64,000 nucleotides of DNA, taken from IMG/VR virus record IMGVR_UViG_3300045107_000036, positions 1 to 64,000 of that record, one strand, 5' to 3'. Positions 15,151 through 23,657 of the stretch are shown here, piece after piece. Within the stretch, counting starts at the first letter, position 1, and each line of letters begins with the position of its first letter. The stretch is from a virus. The position numbers and the translations under genes are program-made. The notes under the pieces are model-generated. The model searched no databases and was not told where the DNA came from. It worked only from the letters and a program-made list of their open reading frames with translations.

Positions 15151-16248
15151 ATGAGTACCCTGATCGTTGACGTAGTTCAGGTCGAAGAAGTCAAGAAGCA
15201 CCCCGGTGCCGACCGACTCGAACTCGTTCGGGTCAAAAACTGGTGGGTCATCAGCGGGACCGGCAACTGGCAGGTCGGCCAGAAAGGCGTGTACCTGCCG
15301 CCCGATTCTGTCGTCAGTGAAGCTCTGACGGACAAGTGGGGCATCACGAAGTACACCGCCCCGCTCGCCAAGCAGATCGACGGCACCCGGCCACCGGGCC
15401 AGCGTATCCGTGCGGCCCGCCTCCGGGGTGAGCGGTCGCAGGGGTTCCTCGCCCCGCTCGACGACCAGAGCCTCCCCGTCGGGACGAGCATGGTCGAAGC
15501 CTGGGGCGTGAAGAAGTACGAGCCGCCGGTCAAGGCGATGGACGGCGATGCCGCCCCGCCCATCGGGACGTTCCACGCCTACACCGACATCGAGAACATC
15601 GGGAACTTCCCCGGCGTGCTGGTGGACGGCGAGGAAGTGATCTTCACGGAGAAGCTGCACGGCACCAACAGCCGGGTCGGGATCGTCCAGCAGCCGAACG
15701 ACACGGACGGCAGCATGGAGTGGACGTTCGTCGCCGGTTCGCACGGCACCCGTCGGAAGCCGCAGAACGACAAGGGCGTGAAGTCGCTCTACTGGCTGCC
15801 GATGACCGACAACATGAAGAACCTGCTCGTGGAACTCTGTGCCCACCAGAACAACGTGGTGGTGTACGGAGAAATCTACGGACCGGGCATTCAGGACATG
15901 GCCTACGGGGTGAAGACCGCCGCCTACCGGGCGTTCGACATCGCCGTGAACGGCAAGTACCTGGATTTCGACGTGAAAGTGGAGTTGTTCAAGAAGCACG
16001 GGATCGACATGGTGCCGATCCTGTACCGTGGGCCGTTCAGTATGGACGTGCTGACGCAGCACACGGACGGCACGACGACCGTCTGCTCGGCCGAGGAGAA
16101 CACCAGTAAGTTCAAGGGCCGGGAGGGCGTGGTGGTCACGCCTGTTAAGGAACGGTATTCCGAGTTGCTGCCGAACTTCGGGCGTGTTATCCTGAAGTCG
16201 ATCTCGGTGGACTACCACGAGCGGAAGGGTGGGACCGAGTTCCACTAA
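15151..16248 (+). CDS. RNA ligase, DRB0094-like family
   Basis: The product is 365 aa. The start is ATG 15151 with AAGGAGGG upstream, inside a hairpin. The N-terminal 150 residues match the accessory domain of DRB0094-type ligases (HPGADRLELVRV, then YLPPDSVV). The nucleotidyltransferase core has motif I EKLHGTN with the lysine to be adenylylated, VVYGEIYGPGIQ (motif III-like), REGVVVTP (motif IV) and GRVILKSIS (motif V). The enzyme would reseal RNA breaks with ATP. Nudix, Thg1 and a second ligase in the window suggest RNA repair or tRNA protection. Confidence 0.85.
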   Translation: MSTLIVDVVQVEEVKKHPGADRLELVRVKNWWVISGTGNWQVGQKGVYLPPDSVVSEALTDKWGITKYTAPLAKQIDGTRPPGQRIRAARLRGERSQGFLAPLDDQSLPVGTSMVEAWGVKKYEPPVKAMDGDAAPPIGTFHAYTDIENIGNFPGVLVDGEEVIFTEKLHGTNSRVGIVQQPNDTDGSMEWTFVAGSHGTRRKPQNDKGVKSLYWLPMTDNMKNLLVELCAHQNNVVVYGEIYGPGIQDMAYGVKTAAYRAFDIAVNGKYLDFDVKVELFKKHGIDMVPILYRGPFSMDVLTQHTDGTTTVCSAEENTSKFKGREGVVVTPVKERYSELLPNFGRVILKSISVDYHERKGGTEFH

Positions 16249-16263
16249 GAAGGAGCGGCAAGG

Positions 16264-16491
16264 ATGCCTAAGCAACAGAAGAACGTGGGTGACGACGTTG
16301 TGTTCCTGAAGCTGCTGGAGGCGGCGGAACACGCTTACAAGCACCTTGATACCTACGGCACCGTCGGCGTACTGACGCCGACGGGGGTCGTCACTGACGG
16401 GCACGAGCGTGAGATCGAGAGCCAGAAGAAGGCTTTCGATCTCCTCGTGCCCGCCATCGCTAATGCCCGCAAACTTTTCGGAGACGACTGA
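16264..16491 (+). CDS. hypothetical protein, 75 aa
   Basis: The start is preceded by GGAGCGGCAAGG. The product is mostly helical, with a central beta/loop (VGVLTPTGVVTDGH). No family recognised. It is co-directional between the RNA ligase and Nudix genes with short gaps. Confidence 0.65.
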   Translation: MPKQQKNVGDDVVFLKLLEAAEHAYKHLDTYGTVGVLTPTGVVTDGHEREIESQKKAFDLLVPAIANARKLFGDD

Positions 16492-16492
16492 G

Positions 16493-17146
16493 ATGAAGCC
16501 GACGACCCTCACCGGGATGGAAACCCTGCTCAACACCCCCTGGCTCAACGTCTACCGGATGGACTACCAGACCGGGGATGAAGGCAACGGGACGTTGAAG
16601 AAGGGTTCGTGGCTGATGGCTTCCCGCAAGAAGCTCCCGGCCCTCTCCAAGAGCTTCCAGAACATCCAACCGGACGCCGTGATCTGCATGGCCTTCGTCG
16701 CAGTCGAAGGCCAGGACGAACTCAAGCTGCTCGTCACGAAGGAGTGGCGGCACCCGATCCAGAACTTCGAGTATGGGTTCGTTGCGGGACTGATCGACGG
16801 CGACGAGGGTCCGGTCGAAGCCGCCCGTCGTGAACTGAAAGAAGAGGCCGGGCTGACGCTGGAGCGTGTGCTGCAAGTCAGCCCGCCCATCGTGTCGTCC
16901 GCCGGGCTGAGCGACGAGTCGGTGCAGATGGTCTTCTGTCTGGCGAGCGGCAAGCTCGACGTGGAAGGCCACGAAGAAGAAGAAATCATCGAGCCGATGC
17001 TACTCGACTACGAGGGCGTCAAGCGGCTCTGCGACCGGACCGACGAGTTCGAGGGCGTGGTGATCGCTGCGAAGGCGTGGCCCATGCTGTACATGATCCG
17101 GCAGATGGGCCGTATCTCAACCTCTTACATGTTGCCACCCACATGA
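16493..17146 (+). CDS. Nudix hydrolase, ADP-ribose-pyrophosphatase-like
   Basis: The product is 217 aa, starting at ATG 16493 after GGAGA. A complete Nudix box fits Gx5Ex7REUxEExGU: GLIDGDEGP, then REL, KEE and AGL, near residues 100-122. The preceding strand FEYGFVAGLIDGDE is typical of NDP-sugar/ADP-ribose pyrophosphatases (Asp/Glu before the box). Substrate is not certain; ADP-ribose or NAD(H) would fit the NAD theme of the window. The ATGA overlap with the next gene indicates translational coupling. Confidence 0.85.
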   Translation: MKPTTLTGMETLLNTPWLNVYRMDYQTGDEGNGTLKKGSWLMASRKKLPALSKSFQNIQPDAVICMAFVAVEGQDELKLLVTKEWRHPIQNFEYGFVAGLIDGDEGPVEAARRELKEEAGLTLERVLQVSPPIVSSAGLSDESVQMVFCLASGKLDVEGHEEEEIIEPMLLDYEGVKRLCDRTDEFEGVVIAAKAWPMLYMIRQMGRISTSYMLPPT

Positions 17147-17421
17147 TCCGAGTAGACGTAGAAGAAGTCCGGGCACTGATCCAGAAGTACCGGGAGATGC
17201 AGAACCTCAATGTCCATGAGGTTGAGTTGTACGAGAATGGGGTGAAGGTGGACGTGCCCCAGCAGTTCAAGGACGACTGGAAGTTCTGCGGACTTGGCTT
17301 CTGCGGCTACATCGAGTACGACTTTTACAAGACAGGATTCGTGGACGAGGACGGCAACCCGTGCCCGCCACTACCGAAGGAATCGGATGACCGAAGCGGA
17401 ACTCAAACAACTGGCGGTTGA
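17143..17421 (+). CDS. hypothetical protein, 92 aa
   Basis: The start overlaps the Nudix stop (ATGA). The N-terminal helix (VRALIQKYREMQNLNVHEVE) is followed by short strands and FCGLGFCGYIEYDFY. Two Cys lie close together, without a clear metal motif. Its 3' end overlaps the next gene by 35 nt. Unknown function. Confidence 0.6.
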   Translation: MIRVDVEEVRALIQKYREMQNLNVHEVELYENGVKVDVPQQFKDDWKFCGLGFCGYIEYDFYKTGFVDEDGNPCPPLPKESDDRSGTQTTGG

Positions 17422-17797
17422 TGTCGTAGACGGCAAGGTCTTCGGGAGTTGGATGATTCCCGAAGACGACAAGCGTCTCCTGGCGGTGATCTTCCTGCCC
17501 CTGGCATTCAAGCAGGCGGGAGAGAAGCTGCCAGAAGACGTTTGGTGCATGTACGAGTACATCGACAAGGCGTCTAGGCACAAGGTCAAGGACTACCCGA
17601 CGTTCATGACCTGCAAGTACCTGACGGGGGCGGACTGTGCCATCCTCAACCCCGCCATCCTTGCTTACCACGAGTTCAAGACCAAGTTCTTAGCCCCGAC
17701 CGATGTAAGCCTGCCAGATGCGGTTGCTCAACCGGATGCGGGGGCTGTCCTCGGCCCATCCCAGGGAGTCGTAGGGGACGAGGAACCCGTAGCTTAA
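17387..17797 (+). CDS. hypothetical protein, 136 aa, overlapping an antisense gene
   Basis: The start is ATG 17387 with GAAGGA upstream. Residues 1-105 look like a genuine alpha/beta protein (GKVFGSWMIPEDDKRLLAVI, CKYLTGADCAIL). The last 30 residues are Ala/Pro/Gly-rich and lie antisense to the 3' end of the oxygenase gene, a 108-bp convergent overlap. The tail may have arisen by loss of an earlier stop. Family not recognised. Confidence 0.55.
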   Translation: MTEAELKQLAVDVVDGKVFGSWMIPEDDKRLLAVIFLPLAFKQAGEKLPEDVWCMYEYIDKASRHKVKDYPTFMTCKYLTGADCAILNPAILAYHEFKTKFLAPTDVSLPDAVAQPDAGAVLGPSQGVVGDEEPVA

Positions 17798-18307
17798 GAC
17801 GATGCGGGTCACGTCGCTCGTGTCCATCCAGTGCTTATACAGGTTGGCCTCGAAGCAGTACAGGCCGAGTGGCTTGGCCGACAGCACGTCGTCGCCGACG
17901 TAGATGAAGTCGTCGGCTGGGCCTTCGACGCACACGTTGCACTTGTAAGTGATGTAACCCGGTTTCCCGGCGTCGTAGTGTTTGCGAATCTCGCCGCCGG
18001 GACCAATCACGATGTACTGGAAGAACATGTGTTCGTCGCTCACGCCAACGGCCCGAGCGATCCTGTGGCCCAGGTCTTTGAAGTAGACCGGCACTTCTTC
18101 GACGAGCGTGCCGTCGCCCTGGAAGCGGGTGACTTCCTTCGAGGCGTCGGTCCGGCTGAAGTCCTTCATGATCGTCCAGCCCCGAGCCGCATCGTTCACA
18201 GACTTGATGTGGTAGTTCTGGATTTCGCCGATCTGCGGCTTCTCATACGACTTGATGATCCCGACTTCATCTTGCGTGATGAAGTCGGGCTGCACGACAA
18301 ACTTCAT
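17690..18307 (-). CDS. 2-oxoglutarate/Fe(II)-dependent oxygenase
   Basis: The product is 205 aa. The double-stranded beta-helix metal triad is visible as H110-x-D112 (RKHYDAGKPGY) and a distal H159 (NLYKHWMD). R168 (VTRIVLSYGF) is placed to bind 2-oxoglutarate. This resembles prolyl/aspartyl hydroxylase-type or AlkB-like phage oxygenases. Substrate is unknown; proteins or modified nucleotides are both possible. It is coupled by TAATG to the gene at 18307-18603. Confidence 0.8.
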   Translation of the reverse strand: MKFVVQPDFITQDEVGIIKSYEKPQIGEIQNYHIKSVNDAARGWTIMKDFSRTDASKEVTRFQGDGTLVEEVPVYFKDLGHRIARAVGVSDEHMFFQYIVIGPGGEIRKHYDAGKPGYITYKCNVCVEGPADDFIYVGDDVLSAKPLGLYCFEANLYKHWMDTSDVTRIVLSYGFLVPYDSLGWAEDSPRIRLSNRIWQAYIGRG

Positions 18308-18603
18308 TACTGTACCTTTCCAGCGGCGATGACCTTGCGTAGCGGAATTGGCTTAAGCTTCTTGCCTTCGAGGAACGCCTTCGGGTCGGCCTCGACAACC
18401 TCACTGAATTCCTGTAGGGCTTTGATCTGTGCGTACAACTCCTCGTCTGTGCTGAAAGTGCAGAACCAATGAGTCGCCGGGAGATCGCCGGTTGCCGAAA
18501 CGGGGACCGACAGGGCGGTGTGGTTGGCAAACTTGGGGATTTGCTTAGCCCGCTCCCGCACCACTTCAACCTTGTCGTTGGGTGCCAGAATACAAATAAT
18601 CAT
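18307..18603 (-). CDS. hypothetical protein, 98 aa
   Basis: The start was set at ATG 18603 (MIICILAPNDKVEVV), because GGAGG sits 9 nt upstream; a longer in-frame start at 18645 has none. A small alpha/beta product with strand-helix-strand order. Its stop overlaps the start of the oxygenase (TAATG), so the two are co-translated. It might be an accessory of the oxygenase; no family is recognised. Confidence 0.65.
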   Translation of the reverse strand: MIICILAPNDKVEVVRERAKQIPKFANHTALSVPVSATGDLPATHWFCTFSTDEELYAQIKALQEFSEVVEADPKAFLEGKKLKPIPLRKVIAAGKVQ

Positions 18604-18662
18604 GGGTAGTTCCTCCACCCGTATGTACTGGCATTTCGGACGCAATTTTAGGACAGAAGTGG

Positions 18663-18691
18663 TTTACAGCGGGAAAACTCCGAGGTAGACT
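18663..18691 (+). promoter_or_regulatory. sigma70-like promoter TTTACA-N17-TAGACT
   Basis: TTTACA (18663-18668) and TAGACT (18686-18691) are 17 nt apart, upstream of the split Thg1 gene. GGGAGAAGAC precedes the ATG at 18717. Confidence 0.6.
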
Positions 18692-18716
18692 GATCGAACT
18701 GAAACAGGGAGAAGAC

Positions 18717-18948
18717 ATGAAGAAGGACAGTCTCGGCGACCGCATGAAGGGCTACGAGTTCCAATACTCAGGCCAACAACTCCTTCCGCTCATTCCCATC
18801 GTGGCCCGGATGGACGGCAAGGCGTTCCACACCTTCACTGCGGGTCTGAAGCGGCCGTTCGACGAGCGGCTGTCCCGGCTCATGGTGGCGACCACCAAGT
18901 TCCTCGTCCAAGAGACGAACGCACGGGTCGGTTACACCCAGAGCGACG
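18717..18948 (+). CDS. tRNA-His guanylyltransferase-like protein (Thg1), exon 1
   Basis: Exon 1 encodes residues 1-77 plus the first base of codon 78. The Thg1 signature RMDGKAFHTFT (D33) and the first part of the catalytic GYTQSD motif (D77) are here. The next residue, Glu78, is completed only after removal of the group II intron at 18949. Joined to 21308-21915, it gives a 279-residue protein in one frame. Thg1 enzymes add nucleotides 3'-to-5', making G(-1) of tRNA-His or repairing tRNA 5' ends. Without splicing, the frame stops within 20 bases of intron. Confidence 0.88.
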
Positions 18949-19528
18949 GTGCGACACGAGGTCGCTGAACTGAAGTGGAGGTAACTCCAAGGTTTGTGTT
19001 AAACCTTTTCCCCATCCCACATGCGTCTCTGGCAACGGAGGCGTGTGAAGCTGGGAGCAAGAATGCCCAACGGCGAGTACCCAAATTGCGGGAGAAAGCC
19101 GGGGCGGGGGAAAGACTGCTACGGTAAGCGAAAGCGAAGTTCCATTTGAAGCGTCGTGATGAGTAGGCTCGGCAATGCAATTGACGCCGGGTTATCTGGG
19201 ATCACAGAAGGGCTGGCTGTCTTCGTCTGGCAACGGCCAGTAACACCCCTCCGATCCCCGGCGTATAGGAACTACCTACGGCAGTCGTACCTTCGGTTCT
19301 GCGGAACGTGTTAAGCCTGTTGGGGTCTTGAAGGTTTCGGCCCGAAAGCAAGTGAAGCGTGAGCAACACTGGACTCCCCAGCAGGTAAAGGATGTCGGAT
19401 CAAGCGAATGCCAGCAGCCGAAAGGCAACGGGAATCCATAACCGGCTGGATAGGGTAATGCCCGACCCGAAAGGGTGCTGAATTCCGACAGGTGATCGGA
19501 CGGAAGATTTCAAGGGAAGGAGGGATAA

Positions 19529-21211
19529 ATGGAGAACGAAAAGCAAAGCGTAAGTTCCCAGCAAAAGTGCGACTGGAACAGCATTGACTGGTCCCACGTC
19601 GTCACTTTTGTACGCCGCCTTCGCCAAGAGATTTTCCGTGCCGCCAAAGAGGGAAACCTCAAGAGGGTGCGAAGTCTTCAGCATGTTATGCTGCGGAGCT
19701 ACGAGAACCGCTGTCTGGCGGTTCGACGGGTGACGCAGTTGAACAAAGGGAGGACGACGCCGGGGGTGGACAAGATCGTTGTCAAAACCCCCGAAGCAAG
19801 GGGACGCCTCGTGGACGAGTTGGCTGAATACCAACTCGCCAAGAAGTGTCCCGCACGACGGATTTATATACCGAAAGCCAACGGCAAGCTCCGTCCTTTG
19901 GGCATCCCTGACATCACGAACCGTGCTGTTCAGGCGATGGTGCTTAACGCACTGGAACCGTTCTGGGAAGCGAAGTTCGAGGACTCGTCCTACGGTTTCC
20001 GACCGAAACGCTCTTGCCAAGATGCCATCGCTCGCATCTTCAAACTCACCAGCCAAGGTGGGAAATTGTGGGTGCTGGACGCTGACATCAAGGGAGCCTT
20101 CGACAACATCGACCACGACAAGCTGATGCAGTTGATCGGGAATTTTCCCGCAAGGGAATTGATCCGGCAATGGCTGAAGGCGGGTTACGTCGAATTCGAC
20201 GGCAGCTACCACGACACCCATGCGGGTACGCCGCAAGGTGGAGTGATTAGTCCCTTGTTGGCGAATATCGCTCTTCACGGAATGGAGGAGGTTCTGGGCG
20301 TCAAGTACCGGAAAAACACCCGCAAGGGGACCGGGAAGACCACCTACGAACTGGCTCCGAACTCGGTTGGGCTGGTCAGGTACGCCGACGACTTCGTGGT
20401 GTTGTGTCACTCCAAGGAGGAAGCCGAAGCAATTCGGGCGAAGCTAGTTGTCTGGTTGAAGGAACGTGGTCTGGAACTCTCTGAGGAAAAGACCCGTATC
20501 ACCCATCTGGACGAAGGTTTCGACTTCCTTGGGTTCAACATCAGGAGGTACAAGACGCTGACCTCGAAGAAGGGCGACAAGCTCTTCATCAAGCCCAGCA
20601 AGAAGTCCGTGAAGGCCATCAAGCAGAAGCTGAAGGAAACCTTCCGCAAGTATGACGGGCGACCTTTGGAAGAACTGATCTCCAGAGTGAACCCGATCAT
20701 CCGTGGGTGGTGCAACTACTTCCGATGCTCGGTGGCGTCCCGAACTTTTGACGGCCTCGACAACTATCTGGTCCAACTGCAATACCGTTGGGTCAGGCGG
20801 CGTCACGCCAACAAGAGTTGGGGGTGGCTGAAGCGGTATTGGGGGAACTACCGGAAGGGTGCAAAATGGGTGTTCGGCACGTCCGAATGCTACATGATGA
20901 AACCTTCTTGGGTTCTCATCAAGAGGCACGTTGTTGTCCAGCGGTTCGCCTGCTGGGACGACCCCGCCCTTGAACAGTATTGGGAGGAGCGGGACGCTGA
21001 AAAGGCGTCCGACCTCTTGACTGTCAAGAAGCGTCAGGTCGCCAAACAACAGAACTTCTTGTGTCCTGAGTGCGGCGAAAGCCTCAACAACGGCGAGGAG
21101 TTACATGAGCATCATGTGAAGCCTCGTTCGGAAGGTGGGGACGACAGCCTCGCAAACCTCCGCATTCTTCACTTGTACTGCCATCTGGCAAAGCACGGGA
21201 AGAAGGCGTGA
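19529..21211 (+). CDS. group II intron-encoded protein: reverse transcriptase, maturase, HNH endonuclease
   Basis: The product is 560 aa; AAGGAGGG precedes the ATG. RT blocks run from about residue 80: IYIPKANGKLRPLGIP, SYGFRPKRSCQDAI, LDADIKGAFDNIDHDKL, GTPQGGVISPLLANIALHG, and catalytic RYADDFVVLC. A maturase (X) domain follows, with IIRGWCNYFRCSVASRTF. The C-terminal HNH endonuclease has CPEC, EHHVKPRSEGGDDSLANL and LHLYCHLAKHG. Length and order match active intron proteins. It would help the intron splice and invade intronless Thg1 alleles. Confidence 0.95.
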   Translation: MENEKQSVSSQQKCDWNSIDWSHVVTFVRRLRQEIFRAAKEGNLKRVRSLQHVMLRSYENRCLAVRRVTQLNKGRTTPGVDKIVVKTPEARGRLVDELAEYQLAKKCPARRIYIPKANGKLRPLGIPDITNRAVQAMVLNALEPFWEAKFEDSSYGFRPKRSCQDAIARIFKLTSQGGKLWVLDADIKGAFDNIDHDKLMQLIGNFPARELIRQWLKAGYVEFDGSYHDTHAGTPQGGVISPLLANIALHGMEEVLGVKYRKNTRKGTGKTTYELAPNSVGLVRYADDFVVLCHSKEEAEAIRAKLVVWLKERGLELSEEKTRITHLDEGFDFLGFNIRRYKTLTSKKGDKLFIKPSKKSVKAIKQKLKETFRKYDGRPLEELISRVNPIIRGWCNYFRCSVASRTFDGLDNYLVQLQYRWVRRRHANKSWGWLKRYWGNYRKGAKWVFGTSECYMMKPSWVLIKRHVVVQRFACWDDPALEQYWEERDAEKASDLLTVKKRQVAKQQNFLCPECGESLNNGEELHEHHVKPRSEGGDDSLANLRILHLYCHLAKHGKKA

Positions 21212-21233
21212 TTGGTGGCTAAGCCGATTGCTT

Positions 21234-21307
21234 GAGCCGTGTGAAGGGAAACTTACACGCACGGTTCTTAGGGGAGGGCGGGCAGCGATGTTCCGCCCTT
21301 ACCCGAC
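21234..21307 (+). ncRNA. group II intron ribozyme core, domains V and VI
   Basis: Domain V is 34 nt: GAGCCGT (from 21234) pairs with ACGGTTC (to 21267), with the typical bulge and GAAA-type loop. Domain VI has a GGGCGG/CCGCCC stem and an unpaired A near ...TTACCCGAC, the expected lariat branch site. The intron ends at 21307. Confidence 0.85.
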
Positions 21308-21915
21308 AAATCTCGCTCGTGTGGTACTCCGACGAGATCGACGCCGAACACTTCTTCGACGCCAAGTTGTTGAAGATGACTTCCGTGTTGGCGTCGATGA
21401 CCACGGCGTTTTTCAACCGCAACCTGAAGGACTACCTCCCAGAGAAGGCCGACCGGATGCCCCTGTTCGACGCACGGGTGTACAACGTGCCGACGGATTG
21501 GGAGGCGACCAACTACCTGATCTGGCGGGAGATGGATGCCACCCGGAACAGCGTCAGCATGGCGGCTCAGTCGATGTTCTCGCACAAGGAGTTGCAGAAC
21601 AAGTCGAGCAGCATGATGCAGGAGATGATGTTCCAGACCCACGGGGTCAACTGGAACAACTACCCGGACTTCTTCAAGCGGGGCACCTACCTCGCTCGAC
21701 GGAAGACCGAGCGGCCGTTCAGCACCGAGGAGTTGGACAAGCTCCCGCCGATGCACGCCGCCCGGAAGAACCCGAACCTCACCATCACCCGTCAGGAAGT
21801 GGTGGCGTTGGACATCCCGCCGCTCAAGCGGATCGCCAACCGGGAAGAGGTAATGTTCGAGGGGGCCACCCCGGTTCTCAAAACGGAGTCGGAACCAGTT
21901 ACTCAGGAGGAGTGA
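21308..21915 (+). CDS. tRNA-His guanylyltransferase-like protein (Thg1), exon 2
   Basis: Exon 2 begins with the last two bases of codon 78 (Glu) and continues ISLVWYSDEIDAEHFFDAK, typical of Thg1 after the S-D-E motif. A later segment, PTDWEATNYLIWREMDATRN, with conserved Trp/Arg/Asp/Asn, is also a Thg1 hallmark. The C-terminal tail is longer and less conserved. A frame open into the intron 3' end is an artefact. The next gene begins one base after the stop. Confidence 0.88.
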
Positions 21916-21916
21916 G

Positions 21917-22132
21917 ATGCTGTTCGCAACCTACGGGTCCGGCGGGGTCATGAACTCGCCGGACTTCTGGATGGGGATCGTCTGCGGGATTCTGGGAACC
22001 GTCATCGTCGGCTGTCTCTGTCTGAACAAGTTGGTGAAGACAACGAACGCCAAGACCGAAGACGACCAGAAAAACACCTACTGGTGGAACGAGGGCAAAA
22101 AGCCCGACTTCGACAAGGACTACCAGGATTGA
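21917..22132 (+). CDS. small single-span membrane protein
   Basis: The product is 71 aa, with AGGAGGAG upstream of the ATG. One hydrophobic segment near residues 16-38 (FWMGIVCGILGTVIVGCLCL) is followed by a charged tail. It lies between Thg1 and the uracil-DNA glycosylase with gaps of a few bases. Function unknown. Confidence 0.65.
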   Translation: MLFATYGSGGVMNSPDFWMGIVCGILGTVIVGCLCLNKLVKTTNAKTEDDQKNTYWWNEGKKPDFDKDYQD

Positions 22133-22139
22133 GGGCAGG

Positions 22140-22754
22140 ATGCTCAAGTCGCAAGCGTTAGAAGTCATCAACACCAAGATCACTGCATGTAACAAGTGCA
22201 GTGGTCTTTCGGAGTACCGGAATCACTTCGAGTACAAATACGTCCCCGGCGAGGGCCACCCGAACGCCGACATCCTTATCCTCGGTGAAGCTCCGGGAGA
22301 GGACGAGGCGTGGTCCGGGCGACCTTTCGTCGGTAAAGCCGGTCAGCTTCTCGACAAGCTCATCGCCGCCGCAGGGTGGAAGCGGGAACACATCTTCATC
22401 TGCAACATCCTCAAGTGCCGCCCTCCGTTCAACCGGACGCCCACGAAGGAAGAAGCGGCCAACTGCCGCCCGTTCCTCGATCTCCAGATCAAGGTCGTTG
22501 ACCCCAAGTGGATCATCTGTCTCGGCAAGACGGCATCGATCTACCTGCTGGGCAAGCCAGAGGAACGGTCGATGGGTAGTTTGCGTGGTGAACACGAATA
22601 CAAGGGGAAGCGGGTCATTTGCACCTACCACCCCTCGTATTTGTTGAGGACGCCCGCAGCGAAGGCCGACGTGTGGGCGGACCTGCAACCCGTGATCCTG
22701 GCGATGCGTGAGGCGGCTGAAAAAGCTGCTTTACAACCCGAAGCACCACTGTAA
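22140..22754 (+). CDS. type-4 uracil-DNA glycosylase (iron-sulfur)
   Basis: The product is 204 aa. Motif A is GEAPGEDEA with GRPFVGKAGQLLD; motif B is HPSYLLR. Cys17 and Cys20 (CNKC), with later Cys in CNILKCRPP and ANCRPF, match the 4Fe-4S ligands of family 4 UDGs. It would remove uracil from DNA, whether from deamination or as an attack on uracil DNA. Related domains occur in SPO1-type phages. It follows the small membrane gene by 7 bases; a promoter for the next operon lies in its 3' end. Confidence 0.9.
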   Translation: MLKSQALEVINTKITACNKCSGLSEYRNHFEYKYVPGEGHPNADILILGEAPGEDEAWSGRPFVGKAGQLLDKLIAAAGWKREHIFICNILKCRPPFNRTPTKEEAANCRPFLDLQIKVVDPKWIICLGKTASIYLLGKPEERSMGSLRGEHEYKGKRVICTYHPSYLLRTPAAKADVWADLQPVILAMREAAEKAALQPEAPL

Positions 22755-22757
22755 AAT
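22730..22757 (+). promoter_or_regulatory. sigma70-like promoter TTTACA-N16-TAAAAT
   Basis: TTTACA (22730-22735) and TAAAAT (22752-22757) are 16 nt apart. They overlap the end of the glycosylase gene, upstream of the nicotinamidase gene at 22794. Confidence 0.7.
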
Positions 22758-22793
22758 CCTGGTGAACAGACCGAACCTTTACCGGAGGCTGAC

Positions 22794-23597
22794 ATGGCGA
22801 ACAAGGCACACCTGATCGTGATCGACCCGCAGAACGACTTCTGCGACCCGAAGGGGGCACTCTACGTCAACGGGTCCGACAAGGACATGAACCGGCTGGC
22901 GACGATGGTCGGGCGGCTGCGGGACAAGCTGCACGACATCCACGTCACCCTCGACAGCCACCAAGCGATCCACATCGCCCACCCGGTCTTCTGGAAGAAC
23001 TCGGCCGGGCAGCACCCGAACCCGTTCACGATCATCTCCGCTGCCGACGTGCGGAACGGGACGTGGACGACCAGCAAGCCGGGCCTGTACAAGCGGGCGC
23101 TCGCCTACGTCGAGGGGCTGGAGAAGAACAGCCGCTACCCGCTGTGCATCTGGCCCCCGCACTGCCTGATCGGGTCGTGGGGGCACGGGGTCTGGCCCGC
23201 CCTGTACGAGAAGCTGATGGACTGGTCGAACCAGCGGTTCGGCAGCATCGACTTCGTGACGAAGGGCAGCAACATCCTGACCGAACACTACTCGGCGATC
23301 CAGGCCGACGTGCCGGACCCGAGCGACCCAGGCACCCAGATCAACACCGGGTTCCTCCAGACCGTGAACGAGGCGGACATCGTGCTGCTCGCCGGGGAGG
23401 CCGGGAGCCACTGCCTCGCCAACACCGGCCGGGACATGGTGAACTACTTCCCGGACGACAGCTTCGTGAAGAAGCTCGTCCTGCTGACCGACGCCACGTC
23501 GCCGGTCCCTGGGTTCGAGAAGAACCAGGACGACTTCATCAAGGAGATGGTGGCCCGTGGCATGAAGACCACGACCACGACGGACTTCCTGGCGTAA
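22794..23597 (+). CDS. pncA: nicotinamidase (isochorismatase-fold hydrolase)
   Basis: The product is 267 aa, with GGAGG 7 nt before the ATG. The catalytic triad can be read as Asp in VIDPQNDFCDP (residue 11), Lys in FVTKGSN, and the nucleophilic Cys in GSHCLANT. DSHQAIHIAHPVFW supplies metal-site Asp/His, as in PncA. It would convert nicotinamide to nicotinate, the entry step of NAD salvage. The three later steps are encoded at 24550, 29467 and 26623. It is slightly longer than typical bacterial PncA, as in some phage and fungal forms. Confidence 0.88.
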   Translation: MANKAHLIVIDPQNDFCDPKGALYVNGSDKDMNRLATMVGRLRDKLHDIHVTLDSHQAIHIAHPVFWKNSAGQHPNPFTIISAADVRNGTWTTSKPGLYKRALAYVEGLEKNSRYPLCIWPPHCLIGSWGHGVWPALYEKLMDWSNQRFGSIDFVTKGSNILTEHYSAIQADVPDPSDPGTQINTGFLQTVNEADIVLLAGEAGSHCLANTGRDMVNYFPDDSFVKKLVLLTDATSPVPGFEKNQDDFIKEMVARGMKTTTTTDFLA

Positions 23598-23609
23598 CCC
23601 AACACCCAC

Positions 23610-23628
23610 GGGGCGGGAAACCCGCCCC
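23610..23628 (+). terminator. weak hairpin terminator after pncA
   Basis: GGGGCGGG/CCCGCCCC with a 3-nt loop is followed by only two Ts. It could attenuate rather than stop transcription into the VWA gene. Confidence 0.5.
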
Positions 23629-23657
23629 TTCACTCAAACAAGACACAGGAGAATACC

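Larger units (their letters stand above)
18949..21307 (+). mobile_element. group II intron inserted in the Thg1-like gene
   Basis: The 5' end GTGCGACACG matches the GUGYG consensus and the 3' end is AC. Domain V (21234-21267) and domain VI with a bulged A follow the ORF. Excision (2359 nt) restores the frame exactly: GAC-G joined to AA-ATC gives D-E-I in the conserved Thg1 motif. A candidate EBS1 (CGTCGT, 19152-19157) can pair with the last exon bases (GCGACG). It encodes its own reverse transcriptase/maturase/HNH endonuclease. The elements needed for splicing and retrohoming seem present. Confidence 0.93.

Noticed and set aside
18717-18968. A complete small gene of 83 codons
   Set aside because: The frame ends inside the group II intron. 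The true product continues at 21308 after splicing.
21232-21915. A separate gene starting in the intron 3' end
   Set aside because: Its first 25 codons lie in intron domains V and VI. The conserved part begins exactly at the exon 2 boundary.
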